Source: Dendrocalamus latiflorus (taxonomy: Eukaryota > Streptophyta > Magnoliopsida > Poales > Poaceae). From it: a stretch of 64,000 nucleotides of DNA. The notes beneath the pieces are model-generated. The model had not been told where the DNA came from. It worked only from the letters and a program-made list of their open reading frames with translations, and made no database searches. The translations under genes were made by a program, and so were the position numbers. Numbering within the stretch: the first letter of the stretch is position 1; the number at the start of each line of letters is the position of its first letter. This document shows positions 1 through 11,460 of this stretch, in pieces. The stretch covers positions 4,692,681 to 4,756,680 of the forward strand of contig CM029617.1 of assembly GCA_017311315.1 (NCBI GenBank), read 5' to 3'.

Positions 1-69
1 TGTATGTGTTCCTCATTACGATCTCATGGCCACCGATCTTTCCTTTTTGCTTCTGCTGCTTTTGAATAG

Positions 70-960
70 ATGGACAAAGCATTCTCTCCCGCTGTCATTT
101 GGAATGATGTCGTCCAAATCATCATGCTTGAAATATGTTAGGAGGAAGTGGAGGCCAATAGCTGTCCTATGGGATGTCTGAATAGGCATGGCTACACGAA
201 CCTTACGAGGAAATTCAAAGAGTTCATCGGTAGGGAGTACATGAAAAAGTAATTCAAGAACCATTGAGACACATTGAAACACAAGTACATGTTGGGAAAA
301 ATCCTCAATCTGAATGCATCCAGGTTGGGAATAAACCCCTATACTGGGTCAATCGCTACTGACAATGACTGGTGGGAGTAGCAAAACTAGGTAAAGGGCC
401 TTCAGAATTTTAATCTTGTCTTCATTTCATTGTTCTCCTTTGGTTGTAGTATTGGAAGTGTTTTCCACATTGTTGGTAATGAGGGTTGCATCAAGTTCAA
501 AAATTGGCCAATGCACTATGAGGACTTGATGGAGGTGATATTCCACAACACTCTTTGCATGAACGAGCATGTGGTAGTTCCTGGAGTGAGTAGGCTGAAT
601 ACGGAGTCAAGCTCCTCACAGAAGCAGGCCACCATGACCTCCGGTCTGGAATCAAAGAAGTCCCGCAGGCAGCACGGCCGACGGGTGCATGGAGCATATA
701 TGCGACATATACGAGAAATCGATGATCGGTCATGCCCACCACTTCCATGGTCGACAAGGATATCGCTCGCATCGGGGTAACCCAGTTGCTTGATTTGTCA
801 TTGCTGATGGTTACCCCTGAGGGCATAGACAAGCACATCTATGCCTGTGCGTTGCTCACAGAGAGGAAGCATAGGGATGTTTCCTGACGCTATGCATACG
901 TGAGGGTCATGTCGGTTGGCTACGAAGGATGTGGCCACTCTACCAGGCCCATAGTGGCGC
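70..960 (+). pseudogene. Harbinger ORF1 remnant with Myb/SANT-like DNA-binding domain
   Basis: Reading from the ATG at 70, the translation follows the plant Myb/SANT-like domain (Myb_DNA-bind_3 type): a leucine/isoleucine-rich helix ending in EIC, then HGYTNLTRKFKEFIGREY, then a KN..DTLKHKY block, then a DNDWWE-like tryptophan pair. In-frame stops interrupt it near 139, 269, 281 and 379. The next frame (430-780) continues with KNWPMHYEDLMEVIF and MNEHVVVPG, which also appears in the second remnant near 9450. The stretch at 780-960 resembles the C-terminal helical part of the same family. In PIF/Harbinger elements this protein accompanies the transposase and binds element ends. It is non-functional here. 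Confidence 0.72.
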
Positions 961-1465
961 GGGACTCTTATGAGGGAATGTTCGTTCTAAGCAATTAGTT
1001 GTGTTAACTACCAACTCACTAGTTGTTAGTGCATGTCGAGACTGCGTAAAAAACTATGTATGTTTATTGAGTTCATATTGGTTTTAAAACATTTGTGATG
1101 TGTTTACGTCAAATTGTTGTGTAGTCATTTGTGGTTGGACATGCATTTCGTTGCTATGTAGTCATTTGTTGTTGGACATGCATTTTGTTGTACGTTTTAT
1201 CTCTAATTCGATATGCATTTGTTTACTACATCTTGTTAATCTATTCTGGTTGGATGGGTATTGTTAGTGCTGATTAGTAGTACCTTAAGTTTGTTTGTAA
1301 CTGCCAAGTTGATGGATGTCGTATTGTTTGTGCAAAACAAACATGTTGGGTCACGAAGGCGACGACAACAATGATGATAATGTCCCACCCCAGTGCTCGA
1401 AATGGCCCTGATTAGGTTTTTTCCGAGATGGCCCAGTCATCATCTAGACGTCCTTGTAGGGAGCC

Positions 1466-2440
1466 CATGCATACCGGGCTTGAATGGGTTAACAAACAAC
1501 TTGCGTTGCCTCAGTTGTGCCATGACATGTTCAGAATGAGGAGTTATTTTCAAATGCTATATGACACGCTTGTCAATCATTATGGGTTGTAGTTGTTGCT
1601 AGGCATGACCTCCAAGGAAGCATTGTGGATGTTTTTATGGACTATGGGGGTGCCACAATCTAACGGCCAAGTGTGCAATAAGTTTGTACACTTAGGATCA
1701 ACTGTCAGCCTGAAGCTCCATCATGTGCGAGACTGCTTATATGCCATATCGGTGGACAACATGAGGCCAATAGATCCAACTTTTAGGACTATGCACAATA
1801 GATTAAGGGATCCCAGGTTTCACTCACACTTCTCGGAGCCATAGGTGCTATCGATGGGACGCACATTCTAGTCATAGTGTTTGTAAATATTCGAGTAATA
1901 CACACTAACTGGCACGGCTATACAAACTAGAATGTAATAGTCGTATGTGACTTCAACATGAGGTTCACCTTTGTAGTTATTGGATGGCCCGGGTTAGTGC
2001 ACGACATGCACATCCTCCTGGACATGCTTGTCGGTTACGGCCATATGTTTCCACATCCTTCCGCAGGTACAAATCCAACTACAGTAGTGATTACGGAAAA
2101 TATAGCTTTTGTGTATGTCCATCTCATGCACACTTCTATGTTATTCACAACACAGGGAAGTACTACTTGGTCAACTCAAGTATCCAAACAGGAAATGATT
2201 TCTAGCACCATTCAAGAATAGTTGGCACTACATAGCCAAGTTCGTGGATGACGGTTGGCCATGTGGGCGCAAGGAGATATTCAACTACATGCATTCCTCA
2301 CTATACAACGTTATTGAGCATACGTTCAGAGTGTGGAAGATGACCTGCATATCTTGCAACACATCTCTAGCTTCGACGCGAAGACCCAAAAGAATATCAT
2401 TTTCACCACTATGGCGTTGCATAATTTCATAAATAGACAC
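1466..2440 (+). pseudogene. PIF/Harbinger transposase (DDE_Tnp_4-like) remnant
   Basis: The conserved blocks of a plant Harbinger transposase are all present, in order but in different frames. They are the N-terminal CHDMFRMRSYFQMLYDTLV (about 1528-1580), GAIDGTHILV (about 1846, with the first catalytic Asp), CDFNMRFTFVVIGWPG and HDMHIL (about 1945-2015), YYLVNS, and finally FNYMHSSLYNVIEHTFRVWK (about 2280-2340), equivalent to the family's HSSLRNVIER..GVWK block. Stops and frameshifts separate them, including TAG after TN near 1930. This is a dead copy of the cut-and-paste DDE transposase. Confidence 0.82.
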
Positions 2441-2450
2441 TAGGTCTGAC

Positions 2451-2958
2451 AATCATGATTTCAACAATCCCCACTTAGCATCGGAGTATGCTGGCTCTGG
2501 AGCAAACGTCACTTTGGATACGGGTGTAGTTCTGTCCAAGGATGGAGATATGGATCAGACACATGATGCGATAGCGGACGCTCTAATTGCATGACATAAG
2601 TTTGCATGGACCTCACACTTAGTCGATGTGTGCATGTAACGAACGCACATATACCTGTATATTTATATTTGTAGATGTATGCCTATAGTGAACACACGTA
2701 TATTTGTACGTTTGTATTTGCATACGTACGCCTGTAATGAATGTATGTAATAGTTAAAGACTACTTGTACGTATACTATTGTGTTGTATTTGAACTGCTC
2801 ATGCTTGCAGCTATTTTCCAATTGTACGTGCTTTGCAACTATTTTCTAATTGTGTATGTTCATTTTCATGCTTTGAATTGTATCAGCTAGCGTAATTCAT
2901 CTTAATGAGCGAAAACCCAAAATCCATCGGCAAAAAAAAACACTAGGATTAAGGTGTC
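2451..2958. other. AT-rich intergenic stretch, no gene seen
   Basis: This stretch is low-complexity, T/A-rich sequence with repeated GTACGT/TGTATA-like words near 2640-2780. I saw no conserved protein in any frame and no clear terminal repeats. It may include the 3' end of the Harbinger element. Confidence 0.4.
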
Positions 2959-3222
2959 GCTCGGTTGGGTTGAAATAAGCTGACTTATGGCTAAAATTGT
3001 ACTATAGCTGACTGAAATTACACTGTAACTGATGGTGGCTAATTTGGCGTAACTAAATTTAAAAAACTAAAAATAAAAAAGGTTAACCCATCACCGAATG
3101 CAAAAAATACGAAAAAATAACCAGCAAAAAAGCTCAAAATACCAGAAAACTAAAAAACGAAATTTAAATATAGTAAAAAATTGATCAGAAACTAAAACTC
3201 AAAAGCGGAATCTAAGAACAGG
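2959..3222 (+). mobile_element. MITE family A, copy 1
   Basis: This is a short AT-rich non-coding element whose core reads GCGTAACTAAATTTAAAAA, then GGTTAACCCATCAC, then CAAAAAAGCTCAAAA. The same order recurs at 6410-6702 and 17503-17795 (reverse) and at 17916-18200, 33505-33755, 34212-34697, 34915-35113 and 35114-35370. It ends about 40 bp upstream of the TATA box of the F-box gene and may contribute promoter sequence. Confidence 0.6.
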
Positions 3223-3262
3223 CCTCGGCACACCGGCTCACACCCCACTGGCAGACCGACCC

Positions 3263-3269
3263 TATAAAT
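3263..3269 (+). promoter_or_regulatory. TATA box of the F-box/kelch gene
   Basis: TATAAAT lies 124 bp before the ATG in a C-rich context, which would put the transcription start near 3295 and give a 5' leader of roughly 90 nt. Confidence 0.6.
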
Positions 3270-3386
3270 TCGCCACCACTCCTCCATTCCCCATCCAAGC
3301 ACACCAAGCTAAAAACCTACCCCCAAAAAACCACTGAAAATCGCACCAAATCCGACAAAAAGCTCCTGCGACTCCGCCCCGACACC

Positions 3387-4523
3387 ATGAGCTTCTCGTC
3401 CATGAGCAAGCAGCAGGTGCTGGACGCCGGCGAGGAGGCCGGGGAGGAGGTGATGGAGCTCATCCCCGGCTTGCCAGAGGAGGTCGCCGAGAAGTGCCTC
3501 CTCCACCTGCCGTTCCTCTACCACCGCCTCTTCCGCACCGTCTCCTCCACCTGGAACCGCTTCCTCTCCGACACGCCGGCCAAGCCGCTGCTCTTCCCGT
3601 CCGCGGCGTCGGTCTCGCTCTGGCTGCCCTTCCTCTTGGCCTTTGCCTTCGACCCCGTCTCCCGCCACCTCCAGTGCCAGGCGCTCGACCCCTTCTCCCG
3701 GAGGTGGCTGCTCCTGCCGCCGGTCCCCGGCGGCGCGGCGGCCGGGTCGTTTGCGGTGGTGGGGCTCCCCCGCCGCGGCGAGATCTACGTGATTGGGGGC
3801 GTGGAGGAGGGGGGCGACAAGGCGGTGAGGAGCGTGGCAGTGTACAGCGCGGCGAGGAACGGGTGGGAGGAGGCGCCGGCCATGGGGACGGCCAGGGGGT
3901 ACATGGCGGCCGGGGAGGTGGGAGGGCGGGTGGTGGTGGCCGGGGAGGACGGGGAGGCGGAGCTGTTCGACCCGGAGGAGGGGAGGTGGACGCCGGCGGT
4001 GGCCCGGCGGGGCGCGGCGGTGGCGAGGTACGACGCCGCGGCGGCCGGGGGCAAGCTATACGTGACGGAGGGGTGGGCCTGGCCGTTCGAGCGCGCGCCG
4101 CGGGGCGCGGTTTACGACGCGGCGGCGGACTCGTGGACGGAGATGGCGCGCGGGATGCGGGAGGGGTGGACGGGCTCCTGCGCCGTCTCCGGCGGCCGGA
4201 TATACATCGTGGCGGAGTACGGGGAGTGGAGGCTGAAGCGGTACGACAAGCCGCGGGACGAGTGGAGGATGGTGGCCGGCAGCGGGGTGCCACCCGAGGT
4301 GCGGCGGCCTCACGTCGTCGCCGGCGAGGTGGAGGAGATCGGCGGTGGTAGGAGGAGGATATACGTGGTCGGCGCCGGGCTCGACGTCGCCATAGGGACG
4401 GTGTCCGCCGCCGCGCCGGCCATCCTCGGCGGGGAGGACGAGAGGGTGGACTGGGAGGTGGTCAAGGGCCCCGCCGAGTTCGCCGGGCTCGCGCCGTGCA
4501 ACGCGCAGGTCCTCTACGCCTGA
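3387..4523 (+). CDS. F-box/kelch-repeat protein
   Basis: This is an intronless gene for a 378-aa protein. Residues about 22-65 form an F-box (MELIPGLPEEVAEKCLLHLP, then V.STW.RFL), which in this family binds SKP1 in an SCF ubiquitin ligase. The rest reads as a degenerate kelch propeller that would select the substrate: EIYVIGGV near 132, an ARGYMAAGEVGGRVVVAG blade, ELFDPEEGRW, GKLYVTEGW, AVYDAAADSWTEM and GRIYIVAEYGEW. Only the first blade keeps a clear double glycine. Coding sequence is extremely GC-rich, typical of intronless grass genes, so long shadow ORFs occur in other frames. ATG 3387 is chosen because it follows the TATA box at 3263 at a normal distance; a second in-frame ATG is at residue 6. 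A leader of about 20 residues precedes the F-box. It resembles the plant FBK families related to At1g67480 and the KMD/IBF1 group, but I cannot say which, and the substrate is unknown. Confidence 0.88.
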   Translation: MSFSSMSKQQVLDAGEEAGEEVMELIPGLPEEVAEKCLLHLPFLYHRLFRTVSSTWNRFLSDTPAKPLLFPSAASVSLWLPFLLAFAFDPVSRHLQCQALDPFSRRWLLLPPVPGGAAAGSFAVVGLPRRGEIYVIGGVEEGGDKAVRSVAVYSAARNGWEEAPAMGTARGYMAAGEVGGRVVVAGEDGEAELFDPEEGRWTPAVARRGAAVARYDAAAAGGKLYVTEGWAWPFERAPRGAVYDAAADSWTEMARGMREGWTGSCAVSGGRIYIVAEYGEWRLKRYDKPRDEWRMVAGSGVPPEVRRPHVVAGEVEEIGGGRRRIYVVGAGLDVAIGTVSAAAPAILGGEDERVDWEVVKGPAEFAGLAPCNAQVLYA

Positions 4524-5820
4524 CGTGCCGGGCCCGCCTGTCGGTGGCACGTCGCGTCGCCGGAACTGCCGGCCGGTAGAACCACCCTTTTGCTGGGCCC
4601 ACCTGTCATCAGCAGGTGACGCCTCCCGCTGATCGGCGGCAGGTGACGCCTGCCGTGCCGCCGGACGCACGCCCGGAAGGTCGCCGGCTGCTCGCACAGG
4701 CCTGCTCCGTGGGACCCGTTTGTCAGTGAGCGGTGCGAGGGGCTTGACAGTCATTTCCGCCCTTTGTCCTTCCAGCTTCTCCCCTGTCAGAGCAGAGGAA
4801 GCGTGTTTGTAAAAACTACGATTACTGCCGCTAGCCTACTCCTAGCACTAGTAAATTTTTTTCTCTGAGGTTTTTCGTGTACGTGTATATTGTATTTGTA
4901 TGCACTTTTGGAGAAACTAGAGAGAGAGGAGGAAGAAACCGGTGTGAAATTGACGTCGACGGCACAGCTGAGCAAGGAAGAGAAGGCCGAAATTCTCCAG
5001 AGACATCTCGTTCCATTCCATTCTGCTAAGGCGAAATATGCTGGAGAGGAAGAGAATGTTTCTCTCCCAGTCACCCCGGAATCGTCATATTTAGAAACGC
5101 GCAAGATGGAATATTGGCTGCTTGCTTGCTAAATACAAGGTTTTGCCTTTTTCACGGGTGCGAAGCAAAGCAAAAGCGGATGGTGGGATTGGGCGGCACA
5201 CCGGTGGCATCCGCGCGACGGGAAGATTCCGCAGAACTGACCAATCTCGACCTCAATTAGTGCTCTCTCTCTCTCTCTCTCACGCAGCTCTCTCATTCAT
5301 TTTGGCTTAAGTGCCCTGTGATATAGGATGCGTTATTTTTTTACTATGACGTAGGTTTATGATTATAACTGATAGCTTCTAATTCTGATGTGAGCGTTTG
5401 TACGAATAAATCGATTACAGATAAAATACTTTGAAAAGACTGATCAATAAATCGTTTGAGAACGATGATAAAAAACTATCTTATATGTTTATTCGATTGG
5501 AGCCATAAGTCATACCATAAAAAGAACTATGTTTCCCCCTCTCGAGTGTTTTTCTTCCTAAGGGCTAATCATGTCGCGATGGCGACCTGTGAGCCCGAGA
5601 GCACGTCTTGCTTCTTAGTGGAGAAATGGGAAAGGCATAACAGCGGCGTGGGTGGTAGGCCCGCCGGCCGATACCATGCTCTCCTCTCTCTAATAGTCCA
5701 ATCCATCCAAGACAGGGAAATCACTTCTAGCCTTCTAGACAGGGAAACCACTTCTAGACAGCATGATCCCCCTAGCCACTTCTAGATTATAGTCGGATGG
5801 TTATAAGAGGCACCCTATGC
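4524..5820. other. Intergenic region downstream of the F-box gene
   Basis: The 3' flank of the F-box gene has a near-repeat of CAGGTGACGCCT at about 4615 and 4641, and a (CT)n run at about 5262-5282. Small ORFs occur, but none matches a family I recognise or shows splice structure. Confidence 0.4.
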
Positions 5821-6075
5821 GGGATAGGTTCTATTCTTTTCAGCTTCTAAAAATTCTTTTCGACTTTTCTACAGTAACTAATTTTTAAACAGAGTATCTT
5901 TTTAAAATAGGATCTACTAGTTAATTATAGTACATACTGTACCGACTTCATTTATATCTGCAAAAACTGCACGTGAGTTTCTGTTACTCTATAATCTCTC
6001 GTACAAACAGTTCAAAAGCCACAAGTCGTAGCTAAAAACCACAAACTATAACCAAAAAGAACAGATCCATAGTCT
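5821..6075 (-). mobile_element. MITE family B, copy 1
   Basis: This copy shares a conserved order with 6916-7140, 11006-11222, 29503-29722, 36772-37016, 48202-48419 and 56048-56289: a terminal CTTTT.GGCTT-like segment, an ACTCACTTGCGATTTT-type segment, ATATAAATGAAGTCG, ACTAGTAGA..TC.TCTT, then TTAGTTACTGTA and GGCTTTT. It is non-coding and in reverse orientation here. Confidence 0.6.
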
Positions 6076-6409
6076 TATAGTTGTTTTTCCCAAGATGAAG
6101 AGCAGTTGCAAAGGAAGTGTGCACGACGACGAACTGTACTATCTACTAGTATACACTTTAAAGAAGCAAAACCCAAATGATGAGCACTACACAACAAGAG
6201 CAGATCGTGTTTACATGATAAGACGCAGCTGGGGATGTGCGCGTGTGCCTCATCACTGCGTAGAATAATATGATCTTAAGGAAAGAAAGGGGGAATAAAC
6301 TATAACTCGTTCTGAACGCTGGTATATTCTGTTGAGAAAAACCAAACCTCTGCTACGGTTTTTTTTCCCCAACCTTCTGCTACGTTCTGTATGTTGTACT
6401 AAAGAAGAA

Positions 6410-6702
6410 TGGAGCCCTGATCAATATGGCTTTAGCTTTTGGCTTTAGCTTATTTTTGCACTATTTATAAATTTCGTCTTTTTCTGAACTTTTGGTTTTT
6501 TTGAGTTTTTTTACCGGTTCTTTTTTCCTCGTATTTGTTTATATTATACGTGATGGGCTAATATGTTTTTTTTATTTTTAAATTTTTTTAAATTTAATTA
6601 TGGTAAATAAGACTCTATCAGCTACAGTGCTTTTTTCAGCCAGCTACAGTGTTTTCAGCCATAAGCCATGAGGCTTTCAGCCGAACCGATCACCACCTAA
6701 AA
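6410..6702 (-). mobile_element. MITE family A, copy 2
   Basis: Reverse-orientation copy, closely similar to 17503-17795. It runs from GATCAATATGGCTTTAGC to CAGCCGAACCGATCACC, giving imperfect inverted ends around TGATC....GGCT. Its interior carries GTGATGGGCTAATATG and the poly-T blocks of the family. It is non-coding. Confidence 0.68.
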
Positions 6703-6915
6703 AAGAGATTAGATCAAGATTATGAGTGCAAGGATCCTGTGGTATTGCGATGTTTACTAGAAAGTAATTTTACTTTTTGTATTTTTAAGGTAATAGCTAC
6801 TTATAAACATCTTTTTTAAAGTACATCTGTTGAAGATTCCGATCAAACTCTTCCAAGGTAACCGCAAACCGGCCATAACAGGAAGACAAAAGTTCATAGA
6901 TGGGCCCACTGTTTT

Positions 6916-7140
6916 AAGGTGCGCCTTTACTTATGACTTTTGACTATTTGTGAGAGTGAATACAGAGTAAGAGAAAACTTACGTGCGGTTTTGACCAATA
7001 TAAATGAAGTCGTTATAGTATGTACTATAATCAACTTATAGTCGTATAGACATCGTCTTAAAAAGGCACTTCATTTCAAAGTTAATTACTATGAAAAAGA
7101 TAAAAAAAATAGTTTTTAAAAGCTAAAAAGAAAAGATCCT
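6916..7140 (+). mobile_element. MITE family B, copy 2
   Basis: Forward copy with the diagnostic ATATAAATGAAGTCGTTA and CTATAATCAACTTATAG segments, 200 bp from the family A copy at 6410. It is degenerate at both ends. Confidence 0.55.
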
Positions 7141-8200
7141 AGCCATTTCCATAATATCAGTACTAGTATAATACAAGCTATAGACTAAATTAGCCAACGA
7201 GATACAGCCACACCTTGCCTATCCCGACCACCAAGCTCACATGGAAGTGGGACTGAACGATTAATATTCTCCTCCACTCACTGATCGATAATGCATCCAA
7301 ATTGCACACACGAGGAGATACCAGATTAGCTGTAGATATCTCCCAATTGCAAACTTGCACATGCATGGAAGTAGCTATATTTCTAGGTTTTTCTTAAAAA
7401 AGTTAGAAAGCTAATATAAATATTTGGCATCTCAAAACGGTTTCTCCACTCCTATCGCTACCATCTCACTTCGGAGATAAGGCAAGAGACCACGGTGCAT
7501 CATCCACACCACTCTTCTTACTCCCATCATATGCACATATCTCTCCTTTACTTTTTTTTTACACTGCTCGTCTCTCCATATAAAAATCACTTATATTAAT
7601 CACTACTATTTATTTTTAACTAAAAGTAATAAATCATAACTAAAAATCATTAGTAAAAGTGAACACCAACGACCACACGAACTACTCCCGGCTGATAGCT
7701 AGCATATGCATCAGGGCAAGATGATGTGATGCTGAATTATATAAATTAATCACAGTCGCAAGCAGGAATCGAGACCACTTGTGCAGTTGTGCTAGCTGAT
7801 CACATAATCAACCAGATAAATTCTTCTGGGGCTCCAAGTTGCATATATGTCTCATTATTTTCAATACTTGTCTTCACAAGTATAGTTAGTAAAAGTCATA
7901 CTGCTTTCTTCAGCTATTGCTGTTCTGCATATATTTCAACTTTTCTTCAAGATTTACCATCATCTGCATATAACCTGTTCAACGTTTTCCATGGTGTTTT
8001 CTTGATGGAGCAGGGCAATAAGTTCAAATTGGAGGGACTTATTTTGTAGACTGTACATATGGATCGATAAGTATGATGACTTACATCCTAGTCCTTTGAG
8101 ATTTAGAAATATATGCTATAAAAAGTTCTAAATGAATTCTAATAGAATTAGTATTCCTACTTTCTTTTTAAGTATGATTTCTACTCTATTTTGGAGGATT
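7141..8200. other. Intergenic region, nothing recognised
   Basis: AT-rich sequence. The longest ORF here (7789-8049) has no recognisable domain and an amino-acid composition typical of random translation. I saw no splice-supported gene and no clear terminal repeats. Confidence 0.35.
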
Positions 8201-8639
8201 AGAGGGACTATCTAAAGCTATGAGGGGTGGTCATGCATAACCTAAGCAACAAAGCAAATAAGCCACTCATCCAAAGGAAGAGGTGCACGAGAGGATTAGA
8301 GGTTAGATTATTCTTTAGCACTAGATTCTTATACAAGGTAAAGATCTGAGAGTCCTAAAAGATTTGAGACAGATGTGAGAAAACAACAATCCCTTGTACA
8401 CTTTTGATGTTGTGCTTAAGAAACTTGCAGTTAGCTTTGCCAAATCTTTTCTCTTTCATTGTAGCTGCTTGAACGTCGTTACTTTGGTTCTCTCTACGAG
8501 ATTCACCTTCTTCGTTCTTGATACCGTGCACGCTTGTGTTGTATCTCACAAATTGTGATATGATCCGGGGGTTGCTGAGCAAAAGAAGGGGTATTAATGT
8601 ATAACAAGTGCTATCAGAGCTAAGATTGGACTAATCTGA

Positions 8640-9030
8640 TTTGTGAAAAGTTTGGTAAAGTATCATATGGCACAAAATCAAGATCGATATCGATGATATA
8701 TAATCAAGTATAGAAATTTTAGCATATGGTTATATGTGGTGATGAATGTCCTTATCCAGCATAAGCTAATCAATGCTCTTGAATGGGATAAACTGGAAAA
8801 GATGTCCAATGAAAACTGAAAGATGATATAGCAAAAGGCTATCGGTGTAATACGTCTATATCTCTCCGATGAGGTAAAATACTCGGTGATAAAGACAAAT
8901 TCGTTAAAACAATTATACGACGATATAAAAGAATTGTATATGACAAAGTCGTTGACAAACTAGTGGGTGCTAAAGCGACAATTGTATAGGTTGCGCATGG
9001 AGGAAGGTACATAGTTCGTTGAACAACTCA
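8640..9030 (+). pseudogene. Copia gag (UBN2-type) remnant
   Basis: Broken translations read WDKLEKMSNEN, AIGVIRLYLSDEVKYSVIK, LKQLYDDIKELYMTKS and LYRLRMEEGT.FVEQLR. This follows the plant Copia gag pattern of a D.KA..I.LSL.D.VL block, then a W..L...Y..KS block, then an L..L+M.EG.S+.E.+ block. Several stops are present, and the similarity ends abruptly near 9030. Confidence 0.62.
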
Positions 9031-9414
9031 GGCGTTGTTCCAACCCACATCGGATTTTGGCTTCCTAAAGTCGAAAATGGGTTGGAATGGGTGGGCTTCT
9101 ACAGTAGCTTCTAAGAAGTCGCGTCTCATGCGACCACAGTCACTGCCGACCAAAAGGATAAGGTCGAGCACCGACACTTCTCGTGCGCACGCTATGTCTC
9201 GCCATCTTCCCCACTCCTCGTTCTCACTCTATCCCCCATTGCCCTCTGCTCTTGATCTGTCGCCACTGACCTCGGTGCATTCCGCCGTCACTCCTACCTT
9301 TGACTAGGCCGCCTCCACTAGATCCGACGAGGAAGTTATGTCTACGGCCTCTACCTCGACGTGTTCCTTCGTCACTTGCGCTCTCCCCGCCTCTGGCTAG
9401 GCTGCCTCCACTCT

Positions 9415-9925
9415 CCCCCTTGAAAATGAGGACATGATGGACATCATGTTTGGCACTGTGACATGCATGAATGAGCACTCGTTCGTGCCCGGTGCGAACA
9501 CACTAGACTCGAACAATGAAGAGGACTCCCCTCCCCGTCATGCACGGTGGCAGCATTGGACCGTCCTGAGGGAAGCAACTGCAATTGTCCTCATCTCTGT
9601 CTAGCGACAGCAAGAAGGAAAAGGCCATTAACTGCAACACTGAGCTGAAGCGCCTCATCGACCTATACGAGAAGCTCACACCATTGGCACATGTGCATTC
9701 GATGTGTGCGCCACTTCCCCTATACGCGACCCGATGAGGGAAGAAATGGCATGGCTAATGATAATGGTTGAAGAGGCCAGTGCTAGTGAGGACATCAACT
9801 TGCATTACTGTGCCAGTCAACTCTTTATTAAGGAAGAATGTTGCAACAACTGCCTTACCATGAAAATAAATGACGGATGGCTATGGTAAATTAGGAGGAC
9901 ATGGATCGGCTGAAGAACTAGCTTT
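9415..9925 (+). pseudogene. Second Harbinger ORF1 remnant (C-terminal part)
   Basis: The translation gives MDIMFGTVTCMNEHSFVPG, matching the MNEHVVVPG block of the remnant at the window's start. It continues after a frameshift to DPMREEMAWLMIMVEEA, LHYCASQLFIKEE and TMKINDGWLW.IRRTW, the C-terminal pattern of plant Myb/SANT-like ORF1 proteins. It is dead, and no transposase accompanies it here. Confidence 0.55.
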
Positions 9926-10837
9926 GAGCAATGTCGTCCATGTTTGTGCACTGTGCCATGTTGTACATTTGAATTTCAACATTAATTTGAGTTATTTTCA
10001 CACTTATATAACGGCAGTACTTCTGAAAATCCTGTTTTTATGACTCCAACGGCTAGTTTCGAGGTGTGGGCTATAAATACTCCCTTATGACTGGTTGAGA
10101 TATAGTTTTTGACACCCCATTTCACTCTCTTGAGCTAATATGAGCTTCTCTTCTCAATTGTGCATGTGTTGCACCTTATGAGGAAGGAGAGAGGTCTCTA
10201 ATTGCATGTGTTGCATCTAGAGGTGGATTTTGTATCCATTTGAGTTTGTACATTCGTTGCACGTAGTGAGAGTCAAGTAAGGGGCTTGACTTATCACTCT
10301 TAGAGTTTACCGACTTCTAGACGGCGTTGGAGGCGTCGTGCGCGGTGATCTACTCAAAGAAGGTTGTGAGAAGACCTGGCTAAGTGTGAAGGTTGGAGCT
10401 CACCTACCCGGAGCAGGAAAGAGCTATCACTAGTAGGTTAAGGTGTTTCGGCTTAATTCGTGGAGCCGGTCCAATTCATTTGGGCTAACCTCAACTTGGA
10501 CTAGGGGAGACCGGTAAGTCTCCGAACACCACGGTAAAAAGAGACTGTGTAATTTGTAGTTTGTTTTCTTATGCTCAATTTATTTGTACTAAACCAATTT
10601 GAGTTGAGCTTCCGCATTGTATATTTGTGTTTAGCCAAATAGCTCAAATAGATTTTTAAAGAGAGAATTTTAGAAACAACTATTCACCCCCTCTAGTCGG
10701 CCTCCTCGATCCTACAGCCCGCTGCCCACCTGGTGCCTGGCGCCCTACTCCGTTGCTCACCACACGTGCGCCGTGCTGCTGTGGCTTGCATGGGCTAGGG
10801 GACAGCTAGGGAAGTGAAGTGGGATTGGACTAATGGG

Positions 10838-11001
<164 letters not shown>

Positions 11002-11005
11002 CTTA

Positions 11006-11222
11006 GGACCCGTTTATATAGGTTTTTGGCTTTGGCTTATAAATAGTAGCAACTTGTAGAGAGAAACACTCGCGTGCGATTTTGATCGATATAAATGAAG
11101 TCGTTGCAGTGTATACTACAATTAATTAGTAGACTTCGTCTTGAAAAGATATTACATTTGAAAGGTAGGTACTATAATTTATTGTAGAAAAGCAGCTTTT
11201 AGAAGCCACTATAAACTAGGCC
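11006..11222 (+). mobile_element. MITE family B, copy 3, flanked by TTA
   Basis: A 217-bp element with termini GGACCCGTTTATA and (reverse complement of the right end) GGCCTAGTTTATAG. It is flanked on both sides by TTA (11003-11005 and 11223-11225), which suggests Tourist/Harbinger-type mobilisation. The interior has ATATAAATGAAGTCGTTG. It abuts the TA array on one side and lies 57 bp before the proposed Helitron 5' end. Confidence 0.65.
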
Positions 11223-11460
11223 TTAGTACATACTGTTTTTTTTTTTGTTAAAATTTTTCAATATTCAGCTGCACAGCTATCTAAACTAATAATCCACCAG
11301 TTCAAATTATTTTACATCCACCCAACAATTACCTGCTCCACAGTCATGACCTTAACTACGTCCACACCACAATATGCACCCATAATTACACCATCATAAA
11401 AACGTCCGCACCAGATTAACTCTCCTCTATTCTCTCTCCTTACCCAACCATATCCGATGG

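Larger units (their letters stand above)
1..2450 (+). mobile_element. Decayed PIF/Harbinger DNA transposon (ORF1 plus transposase)
   Basis: Two coding remnants on the same strand make up a PIF/Harbinger-type element: a Myb/SANT-like ORF1 (about 70-960) and a DDE transposase (about 1466-2440). Both are recognisable only across several frames and stop codons, so the element is dead. Its 5' end may lie outside the window, and I found no convincing terminal inverted repeats at either end. This superfamily probably also mobilised the many short elements here that have TTA or TAA target duplications. Confidence 0.8.
8220..10718 (+). mobile_element. Eroded Ty1/Copia-type LTR retrotransposon debris
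   Basis: Three Copia hallmarks occur on the + strand: a primer-binding-site-like CTATCAGAGC at about 8610 (compare TGGTATCAGAGC), a gag remnant following it, and an LTR-end-like ACTATTCACCCCCTCTAG ending in CTACA at about 10718. The middle (about 9415-9920) is foreign Harbinger ORF1 sequence. I could not find a matching pair of LTRs or a target duplication, so the limits are approximate. Confidence 0.5.

Noticed and set aside
3460..4754. Large ORFs overlapping the F-box/kelch gene on both strands
   Set aside because: Shadow frames created by GC-rich third positions. Only the 3387-4523 frame shows a recognisable F-box and kelch blades.
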